Source of the DNA: Eubacterium plexicaudatum ASF492
Lineage (GTDB): Bacteria; Bacillota; Clostridia; Lachnospirales; Lachnospiraceae
NCBI RefSeq assembly: GCF_000364225.2
Contig: NZ_AQFT02000001.1
Span: forward strand, 1,178,001-1,242,000
Length of the DNA stretch: 64,000 nt
Direction: 5' to 3'
Positions 1 to 9,283 of the stretch are shown one piece after another; the first letter of the stretch is position 1; every line of letters starts with the position of its first letter. Under the pieces are notes generated by a model. That model saw only the letters and a program-made list of their open reading frames with translations. It was not told the DNA's origin and did no database searches. Made by a program: the position numbers and the translations under genes.

Positions 1-333
1 CTTTTCTTTTGGCTGTGGACAAAGGCCGTTAAAATAAAACCAGTGGTTAAAGATGCCGCCGGCATTGTTTTTTACCTGTGTTCTGGCATAGTCCGGAATG
101 GCGTCGGGATTGCTTAGTATTTGTTTCAGCTGGGCAAATCCACAGACCGGTTTTTCGGTAAATGTCATAGATTGAAGAGACGGGCATTCCGAAATGAGAC
201 TGTTTAATTTATCAATATAGGTTTGCAGATGCTTGTCGTGGTGCAGATACATCGTCTGAATGTCGATATAAGGCTCCATCGCTTTATAAGAATATGGTAA
301 CGCTTCATTTACGAATTTGCAGTATTCGGGCAT
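1..333 (-). CDS. Fe/Mn superoxide dismutase, N-terminal part (cut by window edge)
   Basis: Would convert superoxide to peroxide and oxygen in the cytoplasm. The reading frame is open from the ATG at 333 to base 1, giving 111 residues; the C-terminal metal-binding half lies outside the window. The N-terminal signature is LPYSYKAMEPYID with HHDKHLQTYIDKLN, followed by NNAGGIFNHWFYFNGL. By family knowledge, a His in the HHDKH segment (about residue 31-32) and His97 in FNHWF are the first two metal ligands. An AGGAGA box lies 5-6 bases before the ATG. It is transcribed in the same direction as the activase gene upstream but separated from it by a strong hairpin, so it is probably a separate unit. 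The metal (Fe or Mn) cannot be told from this half. Confidence 0.88.
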   Translation of the reverse strand, partial: MPEYCKFVNEALPYSYKAMEPYIDIQTMYLHHDKHLQTYIDKLNSLISECPSLQSMTFTEKPVCGFAQLKQILSNPDAIPDYARTQVKNNAGGIFNHWFYFNGLCPQPKEK

Positions 334-392
334 ATTGTCTCCTGCATGCAAACGGTTTTCTTTATTATATGACAGGGAAGCTTTGCGGATAC

Positions 393-452
393 AAAATCCG
401 ATCCGTATGGTCCGGACCTTTCAAAAGGTCAGACGATACGGATCGGATTTTT
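393..452 (-). terminator. Long hairpin terminator after the activase gene
   Basis: Two arms of about 28 bases (393-421 and 425-452) pair almost completely, with a small internal mismatch near the loop, and both ends carry T or A runs, so it could work in both directions. The stop codon of the minus-strand activase gene lies at its edge (451-453). It separates that gene from the superoxide dismutase gene. Confidence 0.75.
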
Positions 453-3069
453 ATGGCTGCCGATTGGTATGTTTTGCTAGATTTTTCTGCGCGGTGGACA
501 GCATCAGTTTGATTCGGTTCAGCTGATTGACTTCGCTGGCGCCCGGATCGTAGTCGATGGCGACGATGTTGGACAGCGGGTATTTGTGACGAAGCTGCTT
601 GATCACGCCTTTGCCCACAATGTGGTTTGGCAGGCAGGCAAACGGCTGCGTGCACACGATATTGTTTGTGCCGGAGTGAATCAGCTCCAGCATTTCGCCA
701 GTTAAAAACCATCCTTCACCGGTCTGATTGCCTTCGGATACGATCGGTGTAGCGTATTCGGCCAGTCGTTCGATTCTTACGGGCGGTTCAAAGTGCACGC
801 TCTTTTTGAATTCTTCTCTGGCGGCGGCGCGCAGCCATTCTAACAGACGGATGCCCAGATGGGCCATGCGGATATTCCTTTTTGGATTGTCTAACAGTTC
901 CGTTTTAAAGTCCTGATTGTAAAATGTGTAGAGCAGGAAATCCATCAAATCCGGTACGACAGCTTCGGCGCCTTCCGCTTCCAGCAAATCTACCAGATAG
1001 TTGTTGGCGGCAGGCAGAAATTTAACTAAAATCTCTCCGACAATGCCGACACGCGGCTTTTTCTCATCCGTTCTTGGAAGCCGGTCAAAATCTCTGATAA
1101 TGTCGCGGCATAACTGCTTAAATTTGCGGTGGGATAAAATCCGGTTCTGTGATAAAAATGCGATGACCTGCCGTTTCCATTTTTCATGCAGCTCATTTGC
1201 GGAGCCGGGAACCGCTTCATAAGGTCTGGTGGCATATAAACACCGCATGAAAATATCTCCGAATTCCACCGCATACATGCCATGCTGCAGCAGTGTAGGG
1301 GTCAGTGTAAATCCGGGGTTTTTCTCCAGTCCGCTTAAATTAATCGAAATGACAGGCACATGTTCGTATCCGATTTTTTCCAATGCACGCCGAATAAAGC
1401 CGATGTAGTTGGAAGCACGGCATCCGCCGCCGGTCTGAGAAATAATGATGGCGGTTTTATTCATGTCGTATTTTCCGGATGTTACCGCATCCATAATCTG
1501 TCCGACCACCATTAACGAAGGGTAGCAGGCGTCATTGTTAACATACTTTAATCCGACGTTTACCGCAGCACGGTTGTCATTGTCCAAAATGACCAGATTG
1601 TAGCCGGCAGTTCGAAATGCCGGTTCCAGCAGTTCAAAATGAATCGGCGACATCTGCGGACAGAGAATCGTATAATTTTTACGCATTTCTTCGGTAAATA
1701 CGGTCCGTTTAAAATCCGACGTTTGAATGTCACGTTTTTTCGGCTGTTTTTTCCGCACGCGGATGGCGGCCAGCAGGGAACGAATACGGATTCTGGCAGC
1801 GCCGAGGTTATTGACTTCATCAATTTTTAAGCACGTATATATTTTTCCGGATTTGGTTAAAATATCACTGACACAGTCCGTTGTAATGGCATCCAGTCCG
1901 CATCCGAACGAATTTAACTGTATCAGGTCCAGATTTTCCGTTGTTTTCACATAATTGGCTGCCGCATACAGGCGTGAATGGTACATCCACTGGTCCATTA
2001 CAATTAGCGGACGTTCTACCGGAGTCAGATGGGATACGGAATCTTCGGTAAGTACGGCAATGCCGCACGAATTTAAAAGTTCCGGAATGCCATGATTGAT
2101 CTCCGGGTCTACATGGTACGGGCGGCCTGCCAGAACAATGCCGTGTCTGCCTGTTTTCTTTAAATAGGCAAGCGCTTTTTCACCCTGTTTCTGCATGTCC
2201 AGACGGGCATGACACAGTTCCTCCCAGGCTTCATCCACAGCCAGGCACAGTTCCTGTTCCAGTATTTTAAACCGCGGACAGAGTGCCTTAATTAACCCTT
2301 TTTTTAATGTGTCCGGATTTTTAAACGAGAGGAACGGATTTAAAAATTCGACTTTTCCCGTTGAAATCTCATCTACATTGTTTTTAATATTTTCCGCATA
2401 AGAGGTTACGATCGGGCAGTTGTAGTGGTTGTTTGCATCCGGAAATTCATCCCGTTCAAACGGAATACACGGATAAAAAATAAAGTCCGGGTTGTGATCA
2501 ATCAGCCATGCAACGTGTCCATGCGCCAGTTTTGCCGGATAGCATTCGGATTCGCTCGGAATGCTGTCAATGCCAAGTTCGTATATCTGATGCGAAGACG
2601 GCGGAGACAAAAGCGTGCGGAAGTGCAGTTTTTTAAAAAATACCGCCCAAAACGGATAGTTTTCATAAATGTTCAGTACGCGCGGAATGCCGACCGTCCC
2701 ACGTACGGCGTCTTCCTCGGACAGCGGTTCGTAGTCAAAGATTCGCTTGTTTTTATATTCGTACAGGTTAGGGATGTGGTGTTTGTTTTTTTCTTTGCCG
2801 AGTGCGCGTTCACAGCGGTTGCCGGTAATAAAACGGCGGTTGCCGGAAAAAAGGTTGATGGTCAGCAGGCAGTGGTTGGTGCAGTGCTGACATCTGGCAA
2901 GCTTTGTATCAAACGTAAGTGCATTGATTTCTTCGATCGAGAGCATGCCGGAAGTGGCGCCCGCCTCATGACGTTCTCTTGCGATTAACGCGGCTCCAAA
3001 CGCTCCCATAATACCTGCAATATCCGGGCGTATGACATGTACGCCGGAAATTTTTTCAAAGCTGCGCAA
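451..3069 (-). CDS. Giant acyl-CoA dehydratase activase-related protein, C-terminal part (DUF2229 and HgdB-like)
   Basis: This is the C-terminal two thirds of one gene that reads 4711 to 451 when two one-base gaps are repaired; the repaired product is about 1420 residues, the usual size of this clostridial family. The part begins inside the second activase domain (the MRSFEKISG start is not a true start). It then carries a Cys cluster (RCQHCTNHC, later GNRCERALG), a DUF2229 region with [18 protein letters not shown], and a C-terminal half resembling the beta subunits of 2-hydroxyacyl-CoA dehydratases, with conserved Cys in NDACYPS and [12 protein letters not shown]. The family is predicted to handle ATP-driven low-potential electron transfer through Fe-S clusters. 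The substrate is unknown. Either a broken gene or a sequencing artefact; see the frameshift finding. Confidence 0.8.
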   Translation of the reverse strand: MRSFEKISGVHVIRPDIAGIMGAFGAALIARERHEAGATSGMLSIEEINALTFDTKLARCQHCTNHCLLTINLFSGNRRFITGNRCERALGKEKNKHHIPNLYEYKNKRIFDYEPLSEEDAVRGTVGIPRVLNIYENYPFWAVFFKKLHFRTLLSPPSSHQIYELGIDSIPSESECYPAKLAHGHVAWLIDHNPDFIFYPCIPFERDEFPDANNHYNCPIVTSYAENIKNNVDEISTGKVEFLNPFLSFKNPDTLKKGLIKALCPRFKILEQELCLAVDEAWEELCHARLDMQKQGEKALAYLKKTGRHGIVLAGRPYHVDPEINHGIPELLNSCGIAVLTEDSVSHLTPVERPLIVMDQWMYHSRLYAAANYVKTTENLDLIQLNSFGCGLDAITTDCVSDILTKSGKIYTCLKIDEVNNLGAARIRIRSLLAAIRVRKKQPKKRDIQTSDFKRTVFTEEMRKNYTILCPQMSPIHFELLEPAFRTAGYNLVILDNDNRAAVNVGLKYVNNDACYPSLMVVGQIMDAVTSGKYDMNKTAIIISQTGGGCRASNYIGFIRRALEKIGYEHVPVISINLSGLEKNPGFTLTPTLLQHGMYAVEFGDIFMRCLYATRPYEAVPGSANELHEKWKRQVIAFLSQNRILSHRKFKQLCRDIIRDFDRLPRTDEKKPRVGIVGEILVKFLPAANNYLVDLLEAEGAEAVVPDLMDFLLYTFYNQDFKTELLDNPKRNIRMAHLGIRLLEWLRAAAREEFKKSVHFEPPVRIERLAEYATPIVSEGNQTGEGWFLTGEMLELIHSGTNNIVCTQPFACLPNHIVGKGVIKQLRHKYPLSNIVAIDYDPGASEVNQLNRIKLMLSTAQKNLAKHTNRQP

Positions 3070-3872
3070 TACGGCGTCGTTATAAAACGTGCCGCCCTGT
3101 ACGACGACTTTTTGCCAAGCTGTGAAGCGTCTGTCAGCTTAATTACTTTAAACAGTGCGTTTTTTATAACGGAGTAGGCAAGTCCGGCTGAAATATCGGC
3201 GACGGAAGCGCCTTCTTTTTGCGCCTGTTTTACTTTGGAGTTCATAAATACGGTGCAGCGGGTGCCAAGATCAATCGGATTTTTGGCAAACAAAGCTTCT
3301 TTTGCAAAGTCCTGTACCGTATGGTTCAAAGATTTTGCAAAAGTTTCGATAAAAGAGCCGCAGCCGGAAGAGCATGCTTCGTTCAGCTGTACGCTGTCGA
3401 CCGTCTGATGTTTGATACGGATGCACTTCATGTCCTGGCCGCCGATATCTAAAATACAGTCTACATCCGGTGCAAAAAAGGCAGCCGCATAATAATGGGA
3501 GATGGTTTCCACTTCTCCCTCATCCAGCTTTAGCGCTGCTTTTATGAGCGCTTCTCCGTATCCGGTGGAACAGGAGTGGACAATGTGCGCCTTTTTTGGC
3601 AGCTGTGCATAGATTTCCTGAATGGAACGGATGCAGGCGGTAAGAGGACTTCCGTTGTTATTGGAATAAAAAGAATATAACAGCGAGCCGTCTTCGGCAA
3701 TCAGCGCCGTTTTTGTAGTCGTTGATCCTGCATCAATGCCAAGGTAACAATTGCCCTCGTAGTCCGAAAGACTGCGGGAAGGGACTTTATTGCTGCGGTG
3801 ACCGGATAAAAATGCCCGGTATTCCGCTTCCGACCGGAATAAAGGCTCCAGCCGGTCCACTTCAAATTCCAT
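2985..3872 (-). CDS. Giant activase-related protein, middle part (second BcrAD/BadFG ATPase domain)
   Basis: This is the second ASKHA-type activase domain of the same gene. It shows the nucleotide-binding motif [14 protein letters not shown] and the two Cys contexts that bridge the [4Fe-4S] cluster in 2-hydroxyglutaryl-CoA dehydratase activators: [11 protein letters not shown] and [12 protein letters not shown]. The frame is lost at 3109-3113, where five T on the plus strand (five A in the mRNA) would need to be six. With the added base the reading continues [20 protein letters not shown] into the downstream part. Upstream it joins the first activase domain across a second A-run gap at 3927-3931. 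Not an independent gene in my reading. Confidence 0.8.
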   Translation of the reverse strand: MEFEVDRLEPLFRSEAEYRAFLSGHRSNKVPSRSLSDYEGNCYLGIDAGSTTTKTALIAEDGSLLYSFYSNNNGSPLTACIRSIQEIYAQLPKKAHIVHSCSTGYGEALIKAALKLDEGEVETISHYYAAAFFAPDVDCILDIGGQDMKCIRIKHQTVDSVQLNEACSSGCGSFIETFAKSLNHTVQDFAKEALFAKNPIDLGTRCTVFMNSKVKQAQKEGASVADISAGLAYSVIKNALFKVIKLTDASQLGKKSSYRAARFITTPYCAALKKFPAYMSYARILQVLWERLEPR

Positions 3873-3907
3873 ATGAATGTCGACGGACAGTTTTTCCAGG
3901 ATGGATT

Positions 3908-4711
3908 TCAGCGGCAGCTGTGTATCTTTTTGTAATTTAGTGCGGAGCCAATTGCTGCAAACAAGTGTGAATGATCCGGAAGAATGGTATGTTCCTCATC
4001 CAGTTTCAGCGTACGGATAAAAGCGGTGCGAAGTTCCGATAAAAAGTGCAGCGGACCGCCTAAAAACGCTACGTGACCGCGGATAGGCTTTCCGCAGGCA
4101 AGCCCGCTGATGGTCTGGTTTACGACCGCCTGAAAGATCGAAGCGGAAAGGTCTTCCTTTGTAGCGCCTTCGTTAATTAAAGGCTGAATATCGGTTTTGG
4201 CAAAAACACCGCAGCGAGCGGCGATCGGATAAATTTCCTGATAGTTTTTGGCATATTCATTCAGGCCACAGGCATCGGTTTGTATCAGAGAAGCCATCTG
4301 GTCGATAAAAGAACCGGTGCCTCCCGCGCAGATGCCGTTCATGCGCTGTTCGACATTGCCGCCTTCAAAATAAATGATTTTGGCATCTTCACCGCCTAAT
4401 TCAATGGCTACATCGGTCTGAGGAGCCGTATGCTCCAGAGCGGAAGCGACAGAAATGACCTCCTGTACGAATGGAATGCCAAGATGCTTGGCAAGCGTCA
4501 GTCCGCCGGACCCGGTAATCATTGGTGCGGTCGTCATATTTCCAAGCTTTTCGTATGCCTGCTGCAGCAGGTCATGTAATGTCTCACGGATATTTGCGTA
4601 ATGTCTTTGATAATCTGCAAACAGCAGATTGTCCGATGCGTCCAGTACTGCGATTTTCACAGTGGTAGAGCCAATGTCAATTCCAAGTTTACATGTTGTG
4701 TCTTTACTCAT
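3908..4711 (-). CDS. Giant activase-related protein, N-terminal part (first BcrAD/BadFG ATPase domain)
   Basis: True start of the giant activase gene. The ATG at 4711 (product starting [10 protein letters not shown]) follows a GGTGAG box; an in-frame ATG at 4723 is the alternative. ATPase motif [16 protein letters not shown] lies near residue 10, with Fe-S Cys contexts [11 protein letters not shown] and AARCGVF. The open frame stops at 3908 only because of a short A run (3927-3931). Adding one A gives [17 protein letters not shown] and runs straight into the second activase domain. The gene diverges from the LysM gene across about 300 bases that contain A/T-rich sequence but no promoter I would defend. 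Confidence 0.82.
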   Translation of the reverse strand: MSKDTTCKLGIDIGSTTVKIAVLDASDNLLFADYQRHYANIRETLHDLLQQAYEKLGNMTTAPMITGSGGLTLAKHLGIPFVQEVISVASALEHTAPQTDVAIELGGEDAKIIYFEGGNVEQRMNGICAGGTGSFIDQMASLIQTDACGLNEYAKNYQEIYPIAARCGVFAKTDIQPLINEGATKEDLSASIFQAVVNQTISGLACGKPIRGHVAFLGGPLHFLSELRTAFIRTLKLDEEHTILPDHSHLFAAIGSALNYKKIHSCR

Positions 4712-5011
4712 ATTCTCACCCATTTCTTTTTCATTTGCCTGTAGGAATGGTTGCTTGGTTTCCGATTCAGGCTATGTTCCGGATATGGAAAAAGTTCCTA
4801 TTTCTTCTTATTAAAATATGATATGTCTCCTGAAAACATTCTACATTATACGACACTGTCCACGAAAAGACAATTACTAATTTTGAATTTTATAATCTTT
4901 TCATAATGTGAGATAGCGATGCGGGCCGTTGCATGGTTAAAATGGCAGGCACGTTTTTCAAACAACGGAATACATTGGTATAAGTAGAAGAATCAGATGA
5001 GGTAAGGTAAC

Positions 5012-5623
5012 ATGGATCATTTTCTTGGAAGAAATGACGGGCAGATGCAGTGCCGCGGAGTGCTTCATATTGTGGAGGCAGGAGATACGCTTTATAAAAT
5101 AGGAAAAAAATACGGCGTGCCGGTATCCGCAATCATGTATGCAAATCCATATGTAAACATTTATAATCTTCAGATCGGAGATGAAATCTGCGTTCCTGTT
5201 TATGTGCCGCGCATGCCGGCCGCGCAGGCAAAGGAATCGTTTGAAAATTATTTAAGAGGCAATACACAGCCTGTGCGGGACAGCGATTCCAGACGGTATA
5301 ACATTCCGACGCAGGAAGAAAACGACGGCGCCTCCATGGAGCCCATGGAGCAGATGCCGCGAAACTGTATGAACGGCGGTACCTGTGCGGACCGCATGGG
5401 ATTTTCATCTGCAGGAACCGGACCGGATGGCAGAGAGGAGCCGTTTTCGGATAACCGGGATTATATGGGGAATTTTATGTCGGATATGCAGCCGGGCGGC
5501 ATGCAGGAAGTGTATGAGCAACCGGACGGCACCGCGCTGCGCAATCCGCAGGATATGATGGAAGAAGCGCAAGACAGTCCGGCGCAGGAGCCAAATCGGC
5601 AGACAGATATGAATTTTTTATAA
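5012..5623 (+). CDS. LysM-domain protein, function unknown
   Basis: 203 residues with one LysM module near residues 18-62 (VLHIVEAGDTLYKIGKKYG to QIGDEICVPVY), a fold that binds peptidoglycan or chitin-like sugars. No signal peptide is visible. In endospore formers such leaderless LysM proteins are often spore coat or cortex proteins, but that is only inference here. The rest (about 70-203) is Met-, Gly- and Glu-rich, low complexity and probably disordered, with many acidic residues. Followed after 16 bases by a consensus promoter for the next gene, so it is likely monocistronic. Confidence 0.75.
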   Translation: MDHFLGRNDGQMQCRGVLHIVEAGDTLYKIGKKYGVPVSAIMYANPYVNIYNLQIGDEICVPVYVPRMPAAQAKESFENYLRGNTQPVRDSDSRRYNIPTQEENDGASMEPMEQMPRNCMNGGTCADRMGFSSAGTGPDGREEPFSDNRDYMGNFMSDMQPGGMQEVYEQPDGTALRNPQDMMEEAQDSPAQEPNRQTDMNFL

Positions 5624-5639
5624 ATAAACGGGTGCCTGA

Positions 5640-5668
5640 TTGACAAAATATGTCTGTATTTATATAAT
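5640..5668 (+). promoter_or_regulatory. Perfect sigma-A type promoter
   Basis: TTGACA at 5640-5645 and TATAAT at 5663-5668 with a 17-base spacer. It lies 75 bases before the rhomboid-like gene start. Confidence 0.75.
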
Positions 5669-5743
5669 GCTTGGAAGAGAATGAAAATACATTGCTGTTT
5701 CGATGAGGAGAAAAGATCCGTAAGGATCCATATGGAGGGCCAA

Positions 5744-6601
5744 ATGAACTTTATGAATAAGCTGGAGCGCAAATTTTCAAGATACGCAATTTCCAATTTG
5801 ACCATGTATCTGATTTTCGGATATGTCATCGGATATGTGCTAAGCAGAGTATCCCCGCAGATGTTAAATCTTCTGACGCTGGATCCCTATCAGATTTTGC
5901 ATGGCCAGATCTGGCGTTTGGTAACGTGGGTACTGATACCGCCGTCTACGCAAAGTGTTCTGTTTTACGCGATCATGCTGTTGTTTTACTATCAGCTTGG
6001 TATGAATCTGGAGCGTACATGGGGCGTGTTCCGTTATAATGTCTATATTTTCGGGGGAATTTTGTACACGATTATAGGCGCGTTTGTTACCTGGCTTATT
6101 ATGACCGTGACAGCGGTATATGGCAATGCTGCCTTTACGGGAGCGATTGTGGGAACGCAGATCAGTACGTATTATATCTGTATGTCTATTTTCCTGGCTT
6201 TTGCCGTATGCTATCCGGATATGCAGATTTTGCTGTATTTTATTATTCCGATTAAAATGAAGTGGATGGCTTATGTATATGCGGCGCTGATGCTTGTGGA
6301 TCTGGTGCAGAGTTCATGGCCGCGCAGAATTGTGATGGTGATGTCGCTGCTTAACTTTGTCATATTCTTTTTGTCAACGAGGGATTTACGCCGGTATTCA
6401 CCGAAAGAGGTTCACAGAAGGCAGGTATACAGACAGGCGGTCAGAACACCGCAGAGCGCCGGCGTTACGAAGCACAAATGCGCCATCTGCGGAAGGACGG
6501 AAAAAGACGATCCGTCGCTGGAGTTTCGGTTCTGCTCCAAATGTGAAGGTAATTACGAGTATTGTCAGGAGCATTTATTTACACATCAGCATGTACGGTA
6601 A
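5744..6601 (+). CDS. Rhomboid-like membrane protein with C-terminal zinc-ribbon
   Basis: 285 residues from the ATG at 5744, chosen because GGAGGG precedes it at normal spacing; an earlier in-frame ATG at 5681 has no such site. The body has about six hydrophobic segments in a rhomboid-like layout (ILHGQIWRLVTWVLIPP, LFYYQLGMNLERTWG). The protease signature GxSG is not present; the equivalent place reads AAFTGAIVGTQ. It is therefore probably an inactive rhomboid-fold protein. The soluble tail (about 243-285) has CAICG, CSKCEG, a third Cys and several His, typical of a zinc-binding module. The role is unknown. A terminator follows directly. Confidence 0.7.
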   Translation: MNFMNKLERKFSRYAISNLTMYLIFGYVIGYVLSRVSPQMLNLLTLDPYQILHGQIWRLVTWVLIPPSTQSVLFYAIMLLFYYQLGMNLERTWGVFRYNVYIFGGILYTIIGAFVTWLIMTVTAVYGNAAFTGAIVGTQISTYYICMSIFLAFAVCYPDMQILLYFIIPIKMKWMAYVYAALMLVDLVQSSWPRRIVMVMSLLNFVIFFLSTRDLRRYSPKEVHRRQVYRQAVRTPQSAGVTKHKCAICGRTEKDDPSLEFRFCSKCEGNYEYCQEHLFTHQHVR

Positions 6602-6610
6602 TGGTATGTG

Positions 6611-6647
6611 AAAAGGGAAACGGCTTTTTCCGGTTTCCCTTTTTTTC
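6611..6647 (+). terminator. Intrinsic terminator
   Basis: The stem GGGAAACCGG-type arms (AAAGGGAAACGG with CCGGTTTCCC) close a short loop and are followed by seven T. It ends the rhomboid-like gene. Confidence 0.85.
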
Positions 6648-6688
6648 AGTGATTGGAAAAAACAGATTAAAATGAGAGGAAGCAGACG

Positions 6689-6988
6689 ATGTCATTACAA
6701 GGACAGACAAGAGAAAAAACGAAAATCAAACCAAAGGAGCCGAAGCATTATCAGGTGATTATGCATAATGATGATTTTACTACCATGGAGTTTGTCGTGG
6801 ACATTTTAATTCATATTTTTCGGAAAGATCAGATCGAAGCGGAACGTTTGATGCTGCTCGTGCATAAAAGCGGCAGGGCTGCCGTAGGCGTTTATCCTTA
6901 TGATATTGCCGTTACAAAAGTGCAGACGGCTGCGGCAAGAGCGTCGGAAGAAGGATTTCCGTTTCGTATGACGGTAGAGGAGGCGTAA
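6689..6988 (+). CDS. clpS: ClpS, N-degron adaptor for ClpA
   Basis: 99 residues, about the size of E. coli ClpS. ClpS binds proteins that start with a bulky residue and hands them to ClpAP for degradation. The binding pocket is intact: HNDDFTTMEFVV holds the Asn-Asp-Asp and the Met gatekeeper, and LVHKSGRAAVGVYPYDIA holds the pocket His. The N-terminal tail is Lys- and Glu-rich and flexible, as expected. It is followed 2 bases later by clpA, whose ribosome site lies inside the end of clpS, so the two are translationally linked. Confidence 0.92.
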   Translation: MSLQGQTREKTKIKPKEPKHYQVIMHNDDFTTMEFVVDILIHIFRKDQIEAERLMLLVHKSGRAAVGVYPYDIAVTKVQTAAARASEEGFPFRMTVEEA

Positions 6989-6990
6989 AG

Positions 6991-8079
6991 ATGCAGGTAT
7001 CAGGGAAAGTGGCTGAAATGATTGATACGGTATTTTTGCTGGCAGGAAACGCACGGTTTGAATATGTAACGCCGGAGCTGATGTTATATGTAGCCTGTCA
7101 GAATCCGGTATTTGCGCAGGCATTTGAAAACTGCGGCGGCAATATACAGGAACTGGACCGCGATCTTAAGACTTATCTGGAAGAATATATGGAACCGGAC
7201 GACAGGGAAGAAAGCTGCACACCGCAGCTGTCGCAGGGAGCTGCAGAAGTGCTGGCGCTTGCCTGGAAATCGGCGAAAAACAGCGGCAGAACGAAAGTGG
7301 AGCTGTCTCATATGGTACATGCCATGTATGATCTGGAGGAAAGCTATGCCGTGTATTATATGCGCAGACAGGGTGTGGAACAGGCACAGCTGCTGCAGGA
7401 AATGATACTTGTCGGGGAAGAGAATGTAAAGGACGGCGGACGACGGACGCGCATAACGCAGCCGGAGGATATGCAGGAGAGCGAAGCGGACGATACGGAT
7501 ACACAGGGCGGATACTGGCAGCGATACGCGGTCTGTCTCAATGATCTGACACAGGAAGGCAATCCGTTGATCGGCAGGCAGGAAGAACTGGAGCGGACGA
7601 TGCAGATTCTTTGCCGCAAAGAGAAAAATAACCCGCTGCATCTTGGAGAACCAGGTGTAGGAAAGACGGCGATTGTCTATGGACTGGCCAGGCTGTTAAA
7701 AAATGGGCAGGTTCCTGCGCCTTTGCTCGGGGCGAAAATTTTTGCATTGGATATCGGCAGCCTGCTGGCAGGTACGCAGTATCGCGGTGAGTTTGAAAAA
7801 CGGCTGAAAAAAGTGCTGGACAGCATTGCACAGGAAGAAAATCCGATTATATATCTGGACGAGATTCATAATATCGTCGGCGCAGGCGCTGTCAACGGCG
7901 GTAGTCTGGATATTTCGAATATGTTAAAGCCATATTTGTCTGCCGGGCATATCCGCTTTATCGGAGCGACTACATTTGAGGAATATAAAAAGCATTTTGA
8001 AAAAGCAAAAGTCTTGTCCGCCGGTTTCAAAACGTGGAAATCAAAGAGCCGGATCATGCGGATGCGGTTCACATTTTAG
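6991..8079 (+). CDS. clpA: ClpA, N-terminal half (gene frameshifted)
   Basis: First part of a ClpA-type AAA+ unfoldase: N-domain to about residue 150, then AAA-1 with Walker A GEPGVGKT near residue 220 and Walker B IIYLDEIHN. The frame is lost at 8018-8019: TTG TCC GCC should read TTG TCC CGC CGG, i.e. one C is missing from a C run. The true sequence then continues LSRRFQNVEIKEPDH. With one base restored, 6991-9257 codes for 755 residues, the normal ClpA length. The product would unfold ClpS-delivered substrates for ClpP, which is not in this window. Confidence 0.85.
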   Translation: MQVSGKVAEMIDTVFLLAGNARFEYVTPELMLYVACQNPVFAQAFENCGGNIQELDRDLKTYLEEYMEPDDREESCTPQLSQGAAEVLALAWKSAKNSGRTKVELSHMVHAMYDLEESYAVYYMRRQGVEQAQLLQEMILVGEENVKDGGRRTRITQPEDMQESEADDTDTQGGYWQRYAVCLNDLTQEGNPLIGRQEELERTMQILCRKEKNNPLHLGEPGVGKTAIVYGLARLLKNGQVPAPLLGAKIFALDIGSLLAGTQYRGEFEKRLKKVLDSIAQEENPIIYLDEIHNIVGAGAVNGGSLDISNMLKPYLSAGHIRFIGATTFEEYKKHFEKAKVLSAGFKTWKSKSRIMRMRFTF

Positions 8080-9257
8080 AAGGGTTAAAACAGACTTACG
8101 AAACGTTTCACGACGTTGTGTATGAAGACGGCGTACTGGAATATGCGGTTACGGTCAGCGACAAATGTATCAGAGAGCGTTTTCTGCCGGATAAAGCGAT
8201 TGATCTGATTGATGAGGCAGGCGCATATGTGCGGATGCATGCGCAAAAGCAAACCGCACGGACGGTAGATAAATCGCTGCTGGATGAAATTGTGGCCAAA
8301 ACCTGCCACATTCCGAAACAGGCTGTGGAAAGTGACGAGACGGAAGCGCTTGCTTCTTTGGAAGGGCGGTTAAAACGTCTTGTATACGGGCAGGACGAGG
8401 CGGTAGAGCAGGTCGTCAATGCGGTGAAATTTTCAAGAGCCGGACTGCTGGAAGAAGAAAAACCGCTGGCAAGCTTATTATTTGTCGGTCCGACCGGTGT
8501 CGGCAAGACGGAAATAGCGAAAAGTCTTGCTAAAGAACTGGGCATTCCTCTGATTCGGTTTGATATGAGCGAATATGAGGAAAAACATGCCGCAGCCAAG
8601 CTGATCGGTGCGCCGGCAGGGTATGTGGGATATGAAGAGGGCGGTCTGTTAACGGAAGAAATCCGTAAGCATCCGCATGCGGTGCTGCTGTTGGATGAAA
8701 TCGAAAAGGCGCATCCGGATATTTATAATCTGTTGCTTCAGGTTATGGACTATGCGACGCTGACCGATAACCAGGGCAGAAAAGCGGATTTTCGCAACGT
8801 GATTCTTATTATGACGTCCAATGCCGGTGCAAGCCGCATCGGAAAACCAGGAATAGGCTTTCAGGGAGAAGACACGTCCGCAGACGTGATTATGGAAGAA
8901 GTCAGGCGGATATTTCAGCCGGAATTTCGAAACCGTCTGAATAAAATTGTAGCGTTTCACCGCATGGACACGAAAATGGCCGGGCAGATCGTGGAAAAGA
9001 AGCTGGGAGAGTTCCGGAATTTGCTTCTGCGCAGAAACATCAGGCTGTCGGCGGACGCTGCTGCAAAAGCGCTGCTGCAAAAGAAAGGAATCAGCGCGGA
9101 ATATGGAGCAAGAGAGATGGAGCGTGTGTTATTCGGCGAGGTGAAGCCGCTGTTTGTAGACGAGATTTTGTTTGGAAAGTTAAAACAGGGCGGAACATGT
9201 GCTTTAACGGCTGTAAACGATCGGTTTGCGCTTGCCATTACCGATCGGCCGGAATGA
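8034..9257 (+). CDS. clpA: ClpA, C-terminal half (AAA-2)
   Basis: Second part of the same clpA gene; it has no start of its own. It carries the end of AAA-1 (DKAIDLIDEAG), AAA-2 with Walker A GPTGVGKTE and Walker B VLLLDEIEKAH, and sensor and C-terminal small domain (FRNRLNKIVAF, EYGAREMERV). The loop PGIGFQGED has the IGF tripeptide used by ClpA and ClpX to dock on ClpP. It has no UvrB/UvrC coiled middle region, which separates it from ClpC. The aat gene follows after 26 bases. Confidence 0.85.
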   Translation: MEIKEPDHADAVHILEGLKQTYETFHDVVYEDGVLEYAVTVSDKCIRERFLPDKAIDLIDEAGAYVRMHAQKQTARTVDKSLLDEIVAKTCHIPKQAVESDETEALASLEGRLKRLVYGQDEAVEQVVNAVKFSRAGLLEEEKPLASLLFVGPTGVGKTEIAKSLAKELGIPLIRFDMSEYEEKHAAAKLIGAPAGYVGYEEGGLLTEEIRKHPHAVLLLDEIEKAHPDIYNLLLQVMDYATLTDNQGRKADFRNVILIMTSNAGASRIGKPGIGFQGEDTSADVIMEEVRRIFQPEFRNRLNKIVAFHRMDTKMAGQIVEKKLGEFRNLLLRRNIRLSADAAAKALLQKKGISAEYGAREMERVLFGEVKPLFVDEILFGKLKQGGTCALTAVNDRFALAITDRPE

Positions 9258-9283
9258 ATTTGATTGCTGCAGGAGGATGAAAT

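Noticed and set aside
2425..2988. 187-codon plus-strand frame inside the giant activase gene
   Set aside because: Antisense to conserved DUF2229 coding sequence; composition is that of a shadow frame.
4724..5011. Divergent promoter pair between the activase and LysM genes
   Set aside because: A TATAAT-like box is present in A/T-rich sequence, but no acceptable -35 element at 16-18 bases could be found for either gene.
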